A stretch of DNA of 64,000 nucleotides from Lytechinus pictus (lineage: Eukaryota > Echinodermata > Echinoidea > Temnopleuroida > Toxopneustidae): positions 15,350,001 to 15,414,000 of the forward strand of contig NC_087257.1 of assembly GCF_037042905.1 (NCBI RefSeq). The letters are read 5' to 3'. The notes beneath the pieces were generated by a model. That model saw only the letters and a list, made by a program, of their open reading frames with translations, did no database searches and was not told the DNA's origin. Shown one piece after another: positions 22,500-35,926 of the stretch. The translations under genes were made by a program, and so were the position numbers. Position 1 is the first letter of the stretch, and every line of letters begins with the position of its first letter.

Positions 22500-22503
22500 T
22501 ATA

Positions 22504-23109
22504 TTAAAAAGGGGAATCCAGCCTTGGTCATAAAATGTTGTGTTGGAAAGGAGAAAAATAAATATAACAGAATGGTGAAAGTTTGAAAGAAATCGGACAA
22601 GCAATACGAAAGTTACAGGTGCTTTAAAATTGAGATCCCTAATACTATGTAGATTTCAAATTGGCAACTGGGTAAGTAAATTATGACAAGGGGCAAGGAC
22701 AACTTTCCCATAGGCCATGTACTTTATTATCAGGGATTTGTGGTTTTCTCCTAAGTAACCATTCCCCTGGGACCGTAATCTAAATATAACCCAAGTAATA
22801 TATTGTTTTATATCCTCATAAAAGAAAAATATAATTTGAAGTAAAACTTTTTGAAAAAAATGACATTTTAGCCATTTTATGTATTTGAGTACATGGATGA
22901 GTAGTCCTTGCCTTACATCACTATGACATCACATATGTGGCCAATTTGAAGTCTCCATGGGTATAGTGATTACCTATATTTACAACTTTTAAAAACTCAA
23001 AACTGTCTTATTGTTTGTCCGATATTGTTCAAACTTTCACCTATCAACTTGTGTGATTTTTCTTTGTCCTCTACCAACAAGTTTTTCTTTGGGTTGGATT
23101 CCCCTTTAA
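22504..23109. mobile_element. MITE with ~100-bp TIRs bounded by TTAA
   Basis: The left TTAAAAAGGGGAATCCA and the right GGATTCCCCTTTAA are inverted. Similarity extends inward through GGTGAAAGTTTGAA and ATCGGACAA...CAATA on both sides. The TTAA at each end could be the target duplication, as for piggyBac or Kolobok elements; the family is inference. Confidence 0.7.
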
Positions 23110-25385
23110 TGGCTCTGCTGAAATAACAATCATTGCGCCCTCTCTTGACTAGATAATAGTAAAAAATGTAAGAATAAGATTATATTTTTATCTAGTTCAA
23201 TTTGAGATGTCTGGAATTGTCATATTTTTTTCAATATGAGATAGTTGCTCTAAAAAGTATACTACCTTTTTATGGGGACAAATTACATAAATAACCAGTT
23301 CTGATATACTTTGATTGAGTAGCAAGATTAGGTTAATTGACTCAATATAATCAAATCATTGAGTGTGATAGATCAATGATTGCTGAGAATACCATCAACT
23401 CAGATCATACAATCAGGGTATGCATGCTGAATGCATATTTTAAAAAGAGTGCCAATTTCCACTGTTCCAATAAGCGCACATTTTGACCGGTACCTCTGGG
23501 ACTGCTGAAAGCACCCATTAGCCACTGGAAAGGTGCTTTTGTTGTTAGGCAAAAAAAATATTTTAAAAAGGTGGTCACATGATGAGATCTGGCCAATCAG
23601 ATGATTAGGATCCATACCACCATTTCATGATATATTATAAAGCGAATCATGCTTGATTATTTTTTTGGCAAAGCTATCGCCCCATTGAGATTAAAGGTGT
23701 GCAATATACCCATGCTGTAGTGTAAATAATAACTTGTTCCGTTTATATTTTGTGTGAGTCTATAGTTTTTACTTCATCTCTCGTATTTGTCAATTGTTAT
23801 TCACTTATGTATTGCTAAGTTGTTAAAGATAAATTCCAGTTTTGGTAACGATCTCAAAATGACTTTTTACAGAATCTAATATAATGACCACCCAAGTGTC
23901 TGTTTGTATGAATAAAAAATATGTGCCAAAGGATTCTGGAAGAAATTGTGTAATTGCTGAGAAATAAGCAAAATAAGCGCGAATTCGGTCACTTCCGTCG
24001 GGTCTTTATTCCAGTAATAATAATACACTGTCCCACGTGTGCCTATCTGTGTTGGTGATCTTCAGTGTGAACATTTTTCAGCGTAGATTTCAAGATTTCA
24101 CAAAGTTCAGTTTATGTAACTGTACCAGATCTAGATCCTCGATGATATACTGACAATTAAGCCTGGTTTTACAGACTTTCTCATGAAATCAGTGTTTACT
24201 GCAACTACTGGCATTTCTCTTTAAGTTGAGGTAGTCATTCAAACTGAAGTTGTAAAGTGCTGCATGTGTAAAATACATGACCAAAATGATAATTTGTGTT
24301 TCTGTATAAATGTTACAACAACTTGCCATGGTAGAAAATATGCCATGAACTCAACTATGCAATACTTACGTTTTTAATAATTCTAGATACCTCTACTTGT
24401 ATTCCGCATGAACTGCCTTCATAGAAGCTGGTAATATTTTTAGCTTCATTATAGGTTTTATATTTTGAAATTAGCTGAGTTTTACTAAAGGGAGATACGA
24501 CCTTGGTGTTTGACTACATGTAGTCCTGTTGTGTTTTTGCATTCACATTACAATAATACTACTTATTATAGCGCCTATTATTTTATCAGAAGTTTCTAAA
24601 GCGCACTTCATTGATGCAGTATAATAACCCTCACTAGGTTATTCTCACATAAGACTCCACTATTCCTGTTTTTACAGTCATATCCTAAAAGCAAGTTTTA
24701 TTCCACTTTTGGTGACCAGTTTGAAGTGAATTTTTACTGGGTCCAGCTAAAAAAAAAATTGTTTTTTTAAAGATCAAGATGATTATGAATCTAATGTTGG
24801 TGCAAGGTCTACAAGTCAAAAACTGAAGCAAAAAGAAATTAGATTTTTGATGATCCTAGATGAACCAAAATAGATATTATTTTCAGGCTATACATAGTTA
24901 TTAGTGACATACACATGCTGTCCTATTAAAGTCATGTTACCTTTGTGAGGATCCGATTATGAATGATATCGTAAATTTGATAGTTATACACCATTGAATA
25001 TATCTGCTCAATTATCGATTCTCTTTCTGATATATAAAAGTTAAATGATAAATATGTTAATTCTGTAATTTCTAGATCTATGAATTTGTGATCATCATAA
25101 ATATGAAAGCAATATTTGACAATAAAAGTCAAGTAATATAAGTCCATTAAGTTGGTTTAAACCAGCATCTTGTTAAAGCTAGAATGTACTTTTAAGTATA
25201 TTCACAAATAGATTAATATATTTTTTTAATATTTGTATAAAATTTATATTATGAAACACAAGCAATGTACCAGTAGTTTGTTACGGAGAGTGCTTGCACC
25301 TGAGAATAAATTAGTCCATAGTACTGTCAATGTGATGGATTGGTGTGTGTTTTACACTTTAATGACTATGATTTTTTGGGGGGAG
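23110..25385. other. Intergenic, nothing firm
   Basis: AT-rich sequence with no supported gene. A GCGC/ATTATTA-containing segment at about 24545-24670 on the minus strand resembles the 3' tail of a LINE or SINE. The short minus-strand frames at 23400-23615 have no recognisable motif. Confidence 0.4.
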
Positions 25386-26150
25386 GTATCAGTTTTGGTA
25401 ACTGATTGATTGATTAATTTATTGATAGATTGATATTTTAATTGCATATTCATTGCCAGCCGATTTGATTCATGTATTGATCGATTGATTGATGGATGGT
25501 TGTTGGGTAAGTTGACTGATAAGTTGTTTGATTGATTGATTGATTTATTTATTGTTTGATTTATGTATTTATTGTTTGGTTGATTGATCGATTATTTATT
25601 CATTTATTTATTTGTTTATTTATTTATTTATTCACTTATAGTTTCATTAATTTATTAACTGATTGATTGTTTGGTTGATTGATTGATGATTGATCGATGA
25701 TTGATTGATGATTGATTGTTATTTTTATTGATTGATCAATAGAATTATTGACTAATAGAATGATTGACTAATAGAATGATTGACTAATTGATTGATTGAC
25801 TATTTGGTCGATTGACTGATTGATTGTTTTTTCGTTTATTGATTGATTATTTGATTGATTGATTGAATGATTAAGTGATTGCTTGATGGATGGTCGATTG
25901 GTTTATAGTTGTTTGATTTGTTAATTGATAAACTAATTGATCACCTAATGTTTGGTCGCTTGATAAGTTGTTTATTTTTGTTTTACTCATTTTAACATCG
26001 ATTGATTGAATTTTGGAATTGCTGAATTGGTTTATTGATTGAACGAATGTGGCGATTGGTGTATTGGAAGATGAGATATAAGAGGGATTTGAAAATTAAT
26101 TGATTATTTGATTCGTGTACAAAATAATTGATGGTCTGATGGGTGGATGG
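25386..26150. repeat. Degenerate (GATT)n tract, about 750 bp
   Basis: GATTGATTGATT units, mixed with TTTATTTA and GACTAATAGAAT variants, run for about 750 bp with many substitutions. This is an old tetranucleotide microsatellite. Confidence 0.85.
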
Positions 26151-26249
26151 GTTGAATAAGAAAAAAAATATTGAAAAGTTGATTTGTCAATTTTGATTAA
26201 ATTTGTTGTTCATGATTTTAAGGTTATGAATCTTCCGCATCTAATATAA

Positions 26250-27150
26250 TGGAAATGTGTGTTAATAGAGGGTTCGGATCCGTATTAAAAAATGACACTT
26301 TTTTATAAAAATGTGCAAGGAGTTCACGAATTTGATAAAAAATATATATTTGGGGACCAAAATTGCTCCCCTTTCCCGAATTGATGGATGTTTACCTTTA
26401 TACGTTGCTTAGCATGTTTAAATGGAAACACAATCCTTTAAAAAACGTTCCTTTTAGAAAAAAAAATGGTTTAACAAAAAATTCAAATTTATGATTTTCC
26501 TTTATTCTAAGGCTATGACTTTAATGAATGCCTTTTTCAGTTCAGACAGGAAATCTGCCCCAATTCGGTGTTTAAAGATGGTTCGGAGCAGTCTAAATTA
26601 ATATAATTTTCACAATTTGCTACTTTCGAATCAAAGTGGCAAGTGGATAGCTCACGATTGTAGTAAAAATATCATATTTTCAAAATGTTTTTTCTTTTGT
26701 TTTTATTTGATTCGTATTAATGTTTTCTTTTCTAAGATTGTGGATATATCCGCCCATGTGGGGGCGTTAAGGGGTGGTTTAAATAAGTTTTAATGTTAAA
26801 ACAATCGCCAATTATGGCCTATGAAATAAGGGGTTACATGGAACTCACAATTATAGTACAAATATCAAGTTTATTGCTTTTCCTGGTTTTTCATCCGGTG
26901 TGCCTAATTAAGTGTTACGATGGATTTAGGGACAGTTTAGTAGGTTCAATTTTGAGAATTCACAAATGACAAGAGTTAATTAATGATTAATGTTCTTCAT
27001 TTGATTCCAATTAATGACTGTTCTTCATGATTCCAATGACTACTTTCTCATTTAGAATGGTTGCCACCAACCCCCATTTGAAGTTTAGAGAGGTCTTGGA
27101 GCAGTCTATATAACATAAAAAATGACACTTGGGCCAAGAAATGTTAGAGT
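26250..27150. repeat. Diverged duplicated segments with GGTTCGGAGCAGTCTA motif
   Basis: GGTTCGGATCC...AAAATGACACTT near 26271, GGTTCGGAGCAGTCTAAATT near 26579 and GGTCTTGGAGCAGTCTATAT...AAAATGACACTT near 27093 share order, suggesting an old two- or three-fold duplication. No coding content. Confidence 0.3.
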
Positions 27151-29269
27151 TCGCTACTTGTTTACCCCCCTTTTTTGTTTATAAAATCGTAATTGTTCTA
27201 TAATAATACGTTTTTAAAAAGATTTGACAAGCGATGTTGTTGTTAAAGAGTAAAGTATGATCAAAAGTCATGCTTAAGAACCTCAATAGTAGGTCTAACC
27301 CCAGCGATGGGCTGCTTTTTTGTTTCAAATCCATTAACTTTTCGCACGTAAACGTTGCTAACCGTCTATTTGTATTAGCCCTTCACGGCGCGCGAAGGGG
27401 GCGGGGAAAACAATTGTAAGATTATTCTTCAGAGGGGGTGTGTTTACTTTAAGTCTAGAGTGTTGTCCCTGATTTATGAAAAGGAAATGAAATGAAAGTT
27501 CATTTCTTTTATTAAGATTATCTCGTTCTGTACAAAGTTCTTAACAAGCACCTGATGTTGATTGCATTGGTGGCAACAAGTGCGTATCGAAAACACCTTT
27601 GTAAAATCCCAATAATCACAAAATAATACAATGAATGAAAACAAAATATTACTCGGGGATGGTGCTACAAGTGGGGGGGGGGGGCAGAAAATGATTAGCC
27701 CTATGATTTTTTTGTTCAAATTGCAAAAAAAGGGAAAAGAAACAAGAGCAATGAAAAAAAATAAAGAAAGAAGCGTTACCGATGTTACAATAGTATACAG
27801 AAGAAAATGGCGTCATTGAGCAAATGCATACAACCAAATAATGATTCCCTGATTTGCCAAAAATAGTTACATCAAATGACATCAACATGTTTCGTTACTA
27901 TTGAACACAGTGTTTTGTGAATCAAAGTATGAAGCTCTGATCGCAGGAGTTTTTTGACAAAAGAAAAAAATACATTCAACATAAATTATGTTGACCAAAC
28001 CACGAATGAAAATAAGCATTGTCATTTTACAAAAGAAACATTTTGGAAACATTTTTTCGGAAACATTTTATCCCCAATTTCTCTTAGAACTCAATAAGTT
28101 TCATGGAAAACAGTTGAGATTTAACCATGAATAAATGGAATTAATGTGATAACAGAATTATAGTATTAGCTTTCCTTTAATTCTAAAAATAAATCTGTCA
28201 TCTGCTATCATTGTAATCATAGGATAATTAAAAAACGGCAATGCGTCTATAATGAGAATTTTCTACAGAAAAAAAAGTTAGAGTGTCCGTTTGATTAGCT
28301 AATTGCGTAAAGCCAATTGAACAAAATAAAGGAGAAAGTTATTGAGATAACTCTTAAGGCCACAAAAAAAGAGGTTAATTTGTGATAGAATGAATCAACT
28401 AGAAAAAAAGTAATTTCGTGCCTCGTCGTCCTCCATCGTAAGGAACTGAGTAACTGACGAATAAAAATCCCGCCAAATGTTAGCAAAGTCATCGGGAGCA
28501 AGTCCGAATTGCAACATAAAGCAAAAAGGAAGGAATTAAACAATGCTGATTGTTTACAGAACGTGCTAATATTGACAAGGAAGGTATAAGGATTATAGGT
28601 ATGCACCAAGTAAATTTATTCTCGCGATACCACAATCTGGAATTGTTTTTTGAGGAATGGGAGAGACAAAGCTCGCGTGGATGAAGCAATTAGCACGAGT
28701 GTGTAACAGGTGGGTGGTTGGTCGCGTGTCAGATAGGACGAGAGCGAGTGAGAGAAAGTGAAGAAAATGAGGGGGGGGGGGTAAGGGGAGGGATTATGCT
28801 GGGGGAGGGAGGGCGGGGGAGGGGTTGAGGAGAAACAGTGATGTATGTGAGCCCTTTTTTCTATTAAAAAAATATTATTATCATTATCTATTCATTTGTT
28901 ATATTATTAATTTAGATTTTCTGGGGTTGGATGGGGTGGGGGGGGGGGGGTTAAAACCCTACACAAGACCCAACCGCGTCACCCCAAACAAAGAAACTGA
29001 AAAACAATATACACAGGAGAAATGAGATGGTGTCTCTCGGAGAACAGAATAGGATTAATTTACAAAACAAAATTATGAAATATCGGGTAAAGGGCCCATA
29101 TGGCTGAGATTTATCATTTTTTTCTTTTAACAAAAATTAAATTTGGCATCAGTATGCTCACACTCGACTCATCGGTCGAGTAAATATATTATAAAAAGAA
29201 AGAAATGGAAAATATGGGACAAGACATGAAGATACAGGGACGCAGAGAGCGAGAAAAAAAAAAGATTTG
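27151..29269. other. Intergenic, G-runs and AT-rich sequence
   Basis: No gene is supported. Runs of ten or more G occur near 27674, 28770 and 28938, with a G/A-rich stretch at 28740-28830. Confidence 0.4.
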
Positions 29270-29640
29270 GGGGATTTTAAGAAGAAGAAGTAGAAGAAGA
29301 AGAAGGAGAAGAAGGAGAGGAGAAGAAGAAGGAGAAGAATAAGAAGAAGAAAAGGAGGAGAAGAGGAAGAAGAAAAGGAAGAAGAAGAACAAGAACAAGA
29401 ACAAGAAGGAGAAGGAGAAGAAGAAGGAGAAGAACAAAAAGAACAAGAACAAGAAGAAGAATAAGAAGAACAAGAAAAAGAAGAACAAGAAGACGAAAAG
29501 GAAAAAAGAGGAGAAGACAGAGGAGAAGAAGAAGACGGAGAAGAAGAAGATGATGATGAAAAAAGAGACGAAGACGAAAAAATTAAGACACTACAGAATA
29601 CTAACAGAAGAAAATCAAAAAGAAGAAGAATATAAATGAG
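29270..29640 (+). repeat. Purine tract (GAAGAA/GAGAAG), about 360 bp
   Basis: Almost every base on the + strand is A or G, mostly AAG and AGAAGA units with scattered AAC. Long purine mirror tracts can form triplex DNA. The open frames on the other strand are serine/phenylalanine low-complexity artefacts. It lies about 1.3 kb upstream of the bHLH gene. Confidence 0.9.
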
Positions 29641-30971
29641 AATATCTACTTTAATAAACTGATTTATAAAGAGGATGAGTTGAATATTTTCCACGACACC
29701 CCAACTTTGAACTGTTTAAAAGAAGAAAAAAAAATGTCTCCGTTGGAAGACGTGTGTGTTTACGTGTGTTTGGATGCAATGAAAAGCAGGGAAGGATTAA
29801 AAAGAAAAGTTAGAATAGGCGCTAAAAGGGTGTCTCTTACTTATCTTTACAAATACCAGAACTACTTCAATATCTAAAGGGTACTCCAGTTGAAGCATTT
29901 AAGTGGCAATCGTTTAAATAAAAATGACCAGCTTTTAAACGCCAATGGCCACGCGAGTCAAGTGTTTAAGCTCTGTCAATCCACTTGTTGGGCAAACAAC
30001 AAAAGTGAGAGTATTTTCCGATCAAATATACTAATGTAGACCAACCTCTTGGCTTTACACCCAAGAATTTCCTTAATTATACAATGTATCAATATAATGT
30101 GGAAGGCGTTTATTGGGGGAAGGGTACTCGGTGATATTCTGATGTCCAGGAACTTTTGTATTGATCTTTTGAGAAAAAAAATTGCAGTCCCTCAAAAATA
30201 TGGTTTATATTTCATTCTGAACAAAATGCAGTTTAAATTTTGTCACACAATTAGTGTAATGTTGTGTGCTGTTGGATCCCATGTCTCGGAACGTTAAATT
30301 TGTTTACCACAAGGAGAAACACCGCAAAAAATTGCCTGGCAGCTAGACTATATTTTGGTTGAAAGGGCGTGGCCAAAAGTGTTCTCTTTTTCATTCAGAG
30401 ACTTTAAAAAGCGAAAGTTACTATCAAATTTTGAAATGACTAAAAGTTTGTGATCTCTAAAAGGACAACCTTGTTTTATGGACATCAATCGCATTTAAGC
30501 CCTTTTTTCGTCGTCTATGTTTAACCATTGGGGTTCATTAAAGTTGCCTTAAATATCAGGAGCCTTCATTCTTATCAACTTGATCGGATGTGTTCCACTT
30601 TCATGACTGTGGACACCTTTAGTATTGAGGGAAAATAAAGGATTCTAAAATTAAAAAATAATTGTCTGGAATTCAGTCTTCTTGTTTTTCACAACTGTAG
30701 CTACTGTTCGTCATAACTTATACCATTCACAATCTGAAGTGAGAAAGCGACCTAATATTCTAATTTCTCTTCAATTTATTACCAATGATGCTTGCCATTT
30801 CTAGAAATATTTTAGTCGCTGTTGTGTTTTGAGAAGTCAAGTGCGAAACGCATTTTTTCCTTCGTTTTTTTGTGATTGAAGTGGTGACTCTGATAAAACA
30901 TAAAAGTTCACCTTTAAATGAAATGAAACTGTGAATGAAAATATATATAAACATATATTTTAGCTGATACC
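29641..30971. other. 5' flank of the bHLH gene
   Basis: No gene is supported. A ...ATATATTTTAG at 30952-30962 just before the first ATG could be a splice acceptor for a 5' non-coding exon, but no donor was assigned. Confidence 0.35.
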
Positions 30972-33350
30972 ATGCAAGAACACATCATGGAAAATACTTT
31001 CAGCTCTTTGACAATGGATACAATATCCTCAGGCGATAGCAATGATAGCAGCTTCGCATCACCATCGACATCGCCACCTACATACGCCGAGCTCACACCC
31101 GCGGTCAATTACGGTTACGACCACTGCATTATCAATTACGATCACGACAAAGTTGTCGACACCATCACGTGCAATAACGGCAACATAGCATACGACGGCG
31201 GTATCGGTCATTATCAATATGATGACGTTCCACTGAGCACCACGCACCTTCTCGACATCCTATCGACGGCGGACGTCGACGATGACGGCGATATCAGAAC
31301 TGACAACGGCGAGGAGATCGACGAGGGCAGCGAACTGGCGGCATATCTCTTTCAGAACTCGGAATGGGTAACGAATAACCCGACTTTAAATAATCCAAAT
31401 AATCACAACAATCACCAGTATTGTACGACATTGAATGACACACCACAATTTCAGAGTTGTTGCCAGAATGGTCCATCAGGCTATTCGTCGTTCAGTAACG
31501 GCTACTCTCATTCGGACACCCAGACCTTGCCAAATGTTCCGTATTTCGGACATAACGACAATCAATATCCACAAGGTGAGTTCTAAATTGATTAAATATG
31601 TATGACTATCATTGGAAAGGATGGGTGTCCATCCTGTTGTATAGTATTTCATTTGAGATATTACAGAAATATACATGTATTAATATAAAAATCGGACTTG
31701 GCACTGCTTACATCGATTCTTTTAAGGGGGATCATCCATAATTTTAGAGGGTATAATAGGGTACATCTTCTATGTTGACCAAACCTTTGAACAGAAACAC
31801 ATGTCAAAGTTTCTAATCTTTGACAAAAAGACATTCAACAACTTAAAGGTGCCTCTCCTTACAAAAAGGAGGGGGCGGGGGCGGGGATGTCGACCCTGCC
31901 GTGGATTTTTTTTCAAGAGAGATTTTATAGAAAAAGATAATATTTTAAAGTGATATTTTCTCTCAAACATCCAGGTCGGTTTTACAGATGGGGGGGGGGG
32001 GGGCTGTGATTGTGTGTTCTGTCAAATGAAAAATATATGTATAATTCAATTGAGAAAAAAAGAGTAAGCATAACGGCGTATTGCCTTCTATTAAAATATT
32101 ATCTTGGCAACGCACTTCAATATTTTTTCTTTGTTAGGGGAACCATCCCTCAGTCCTTGTATCTTCTATAGAGATCTTAACGTTCAAACAGAAATATAAG
32201 ATTAATTGCCGATACACTATTGAACATGAATGGCCAGCTATTTTTCATCTTATGTCACGTTTACATAAACATAAGCCTACTTCGTCAACGAAAATTTGGT
32301 CCCTACAACGATAATAAGTTGAGATTTTAAACACGTGTCTTATTTATTCTTTCGTCATTTATATTTTCAGCAATCTAGTGAAAGTATTTTCCCCGAATTT
32401 TATGTATTCTTTATTTTGCAGTTTCCACCGAAACGAACGGAACGTATCCAAATCAGGCTCAGTCAAACAGCGAGCACCATCCACCTTTTCAAACACACAT
32501 ACTGCCGAAAACCAGAGGAAAGACAACCACGAAACCTCGACGTCGCGTCGTCACCGTCGCTCAGCGGAAAGCCGCCAACGTCCGAGAAAGACGGCGGATG
32601 TTTGGTCTTAACGACGCTTTTGATAAGCTACGTAAAGAGGTGAGGTGACAAAGTCTCTATGTTGCCTTAGCATGTGGCGGCGAAGAATGATAATTATATT
32701 ACGTGGTTGGGATGGAGACTCAAATTTTTACCCCAAAATTATTTGAAAAAAAAAAATCCTTGCATTATATTTTCAAGATTATAGGATATGGGTCCGATGT
32801 GCGGACACCGTGAAGCAGGAAAAAGCATTATCTTTTGCTATGGATTTTCTAAAAACTCGTACATTAAACAGCAAAGATAAATGTAAATATTTGTGCTTTG
32901 TGATATTTTATTAAATGTATGAAATATGGATCACAATGTTAATGTAATTGACACCTTGTCTGGAAAAAAACCCGTTCGGACAATACAACAACCGGGTAAC
33001 TTTTTTCATTGAACGTTACTCTTATTGACTGCCAAGTAATTGAGAGAGTATATGAGTAATACCAGTCTTTTCAAACTTTCATACAGCCCCAATCACCACA
33101 TTTTTTGTCTTTTGAGATGTAGGCCCTGGTTAATGTACATGTATTAAAGTGATATTTGGTAATAAATTCAATTCAATTAAATAATTTATTTCTTTACCAC
33201 CGATTCCAGGTGCCGAAGTTCAAACACGAGAAGCGACTGTCTCGAATCGAGACGCTACGACTGGCTATTCTCTACATCGGGTTCCTCGACGACATCGTCA
33301 CAGGAAAGAGCGTCAACCATGAAAGCGAAGTTGACAATGTCAGTGGTTAA
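30972..33350 (+). CDS. FERD3L: Fer3-like / FERD3L-type bHLH transcription factor, 3 exons
   Basis: Coding exons 30972-31575, 32422-32639 and 33210-33350 join in phase to give 320 aa. The first 200 residues are Ser/Asn/Asp/Tyr-rich and without a known domain. A basic stretch, [20 protein letters not shown] (240-259), is followed by helix 1 [14 protein letters not shown], a short loop VPKFKHEKR, and helix 2 [16 protein letters not shown], ending in VSG. The VTVAQR leader, MFxLNxAFDKLR and [14 protein letters not shown] are diagnostic of Fer3/FERD3L rather than PTF1A. The protein should bind E-boxes as a heterodimer with an E-protein in the nucleus. An intron falls exactly at the helix 1-loop border (KE|VP). 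An ATG at 30987 is an alternative start. The downstream flank has a run of G at 33367. Confidence 0.9.
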
Positions 33351-35496
33351 TTTGTGGTGATTAAGAGGGGGGGGGGGGGTGGTATCAAGATACACTATAC
33401 AAAGTGTCAACTTTGTCTGCTGAAGCAAAATGAAAATTTCTTTACCGATGATAGAAAAAAACAACAGCGAGGTTTAACCTTAAAACTGTTTTGTGAATCC
33501 ATCTTTCATCATGTATAGGTAAGGAGATCCAGGAATTACCAAGGGGGAGGTGTGACCTTAAAACTGTGTGGGTGTGTGCCTTTTTTTGCTTCAAGTCCCT
33601 TGAATATGAATTGATGTCATCGGTCCCCTGGATTCTTACCTATCGGTTCAATGTAATGTGATTATTGGTCTTTCTGTTATTGTATTCAGTATTGTCAGGA
33701 ATCTGATTGTAATTTTTTACATAGATTACATTTTTGCTCACTGCTTGTGTCTTTAAGATATATGTTTCAGTATTAAATCATGACAGATAAATTATTAAAA
33801 GAAACTGAAATTTATTGCATTTACCTTTTAACTGATTGACGAGAGTATTAACGCAAAAACATTGAGTCGTGTGGGAGGAGTATGCATATGCAGCGTTTGT
33901 CATTTCAACAAAACATACAAAAATGCCCCCCCCCAAAAAAAAAAAAAATGAACATTTGTTGTCTGTTTCCTGATCTGAAAACTTTTTCAATTTTATTGGC
34001 ACTTTTACTATGGTAACCATTGGACAAAACGTCAGACAATCCCTTTTAACAAAACGCTCTATAGTAAGAGAGGAAGAGGGAGAAGAAGGGAAGAAAGAAA
34101 AGTGGTAAGAGAGCAAGGGAGAGAAGCGGAGTGTCAACATTTTTTTCTCTTTGAGAAGGGGGCAAATTCCATTTAAAGGTTCGTCTATTTTCAAGATCAT
34201 GTAAAAAGTTGCAAAGCTCTTAAATTATCAAGGCTTGAGCAGTTCATCAAGTGATGCCAACAAGGAGAAAAGAGGGGTCGGAGATACAAAGAGTTTTAAT
34301 ATTTCATGAAAATTGCTGAATATTAAATGTTTATTTTATCTTTCTCTTTGTCCCACTTTCTGTCTTTGATCCAGATGTCTTCCTTCTCTTTTTTTACCAC
34401 TACAATCGTCTTATAAAATCTCACCACACTCTCTTTATCTGTCTGTCTCTCTCCTTCCCCTCCCCCCTTTTCATAAATTGCTCACCGCTTATCCTCCTGT
34501 CTCTTAAAGGCAACTTTTTCATAATCTTTGTGCTGTCGACTCTCTCCATCCTCTCATTTCTTAACAGAAACTCCCAATGAATTTAAAATTATTCATTTTA
34601 TTCATTATAAAATCAAGAGATCAACAGGCATACATAAAATCTTGTTGAAGTTTGAATCTGATCAAAAAGAATCAGAATATCAGAATATATAATTACGAGT
34701 ACTGTGTAGCTAATAAAAATGCGTAGTTATATATATATATTTATTAATTTTACAATAAAACTAATTGTGTACATCTATAACAAAATAGGCTATCATGTTA
34801 ATCCAATATATTCATCTAAAATCTACAATAAAAGTTTTGATAACCTTATCAACATGCAAGTTTATCAAAGATAATAATTGACCAGCAATATAAGTCATTT
34901 TCATAAAATTACTATGAATGATAAATGAATTCTAGTATTTGATTAATTAATCTCATTGATTACTTCTTTAAAATATTGAAATAAATCCTTTTATTCATCA
35001 CCTTTTTAAAGAGCACAAAGAATCTAAGTAACCAAGAGGTCCTAGTTTTTAAAATGAAGACACATTTATGCCTTATGATCATATATCAACCATTACAGTG
35101 ACTCTCAAAGAGGGTGTTTAGCAGTAAGTCCTCTGGGTTCTTTCTTACAAGCGTACATCACTTTAAAGTAAGGTAAAGCAAACAAATATAACATTTACAT
35201 AACCATATTTTCACAAACTACAAAAAACTATTTGCACTGTTTAGTACTACTGCGAATGATACATTTGACACACTTTTTTGTGAGCTACAACTCAGGTTAC
35301 ACAATACAAAGCTAAGATAAAAGGTTTATAAATTAATACAGAAAAGTTGAGTAGGGGTTTTGCATCATTGGCAAGAAAAATCGTAAAGCTAAGGAATTGC
35401 TAGGAAAAAACTTTGACCAACACTTAGCGTTTCAGTAATAGTGAGTTAATAAACTATTTGGATGGCCAAATGGTTGTCCTTATAAAGAGATATAGA
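33351..35496. other. 3' flank of the bHLH gene; AT-rich intergenic
   Basis: No gene is supported. A poly-C/poly-A junction lies near 33908-33948 and a pyrimidine-rich stretch at 34370-34510. ATTAAA at 33772-33777 is a possible polyadenylation signal. Confidence 0.4.
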
Positions 35497-35767
35497 CAGT
35501 AGCGTACCCAGGATTTTTTTAAGGGGGGGGGGGGGGGTTCAAATGAATGAAATGTTGACAACCCCCCCCCCAAAAAAAAAGGTCTTTGCCACCAATTTTA
35601 GTTCGTTTCCTACCCCCAAAAAAAGTGACAAGCAAGCAACAACAACAAAAATTCTTCACCACAAATTTTACGGAATTTCGTACCTCAAAAAAAAAAAAAT
35701 CTTTTTTTTTTTTTTTGGGGGGGGGGGTTTGGTTTGAACCCCTGTAACCCCCCAGCGTATGCTACTG
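35497..35767. mobile_element. hAT-like MITE with CAGTAGCGTAC termini and poly-G/C
   Basis: The left CAGTAGCGTACCCAGG and the right AGCGTATGCTACTG are inverted repeats. Long G and C/A runs lie just inside. Flanks GATATAGA and GATGAAGA agree at 6 of 8 positions, a possible degraded 8-bp duplication. No ORF. Confidence 0.65.
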
Positions 35768-35867
35768 GATGAAGACTTTCGATAGGATTACAGAGCAAAT
35801 CTGATAATCAATTGCAATTACTGTACGGGTTCTCTCCCACTGAGCCACAATGCCTAGTGATGTTGAT

Positions 35868-35926
35868 TTTCTATAGCTGAGAGCGGGTGGATCAATCGCA
35901 ACTCTTTGTAACAAAGGCCCCAGTGA
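35868..35926. mobile_element. Fragment of the CCAGGGCCCCGTCTTACAAAG MITE family
   Basis: GGATCAATCGCAACTCTTTG followed by TAACAAAGGCCCCAG matches the right terminus of the elements at 36820, 43053 and 48156. Only about 60 bp are recognisable. Confidence 0.55.

Noticed and set aside
29158-29694. 178-residue minus-strand open frame
   Set aside because: It is the complement of a purine tract: almost only Ser, Phe and Leu, no domain, no codon signal.
35790-35865. tRNA-like stretch on the minus strand (GTGGCTCAGTGGGAGAGA)
   Set aside because: Only an A-box-like match; no B-box or cloverleaf follows.
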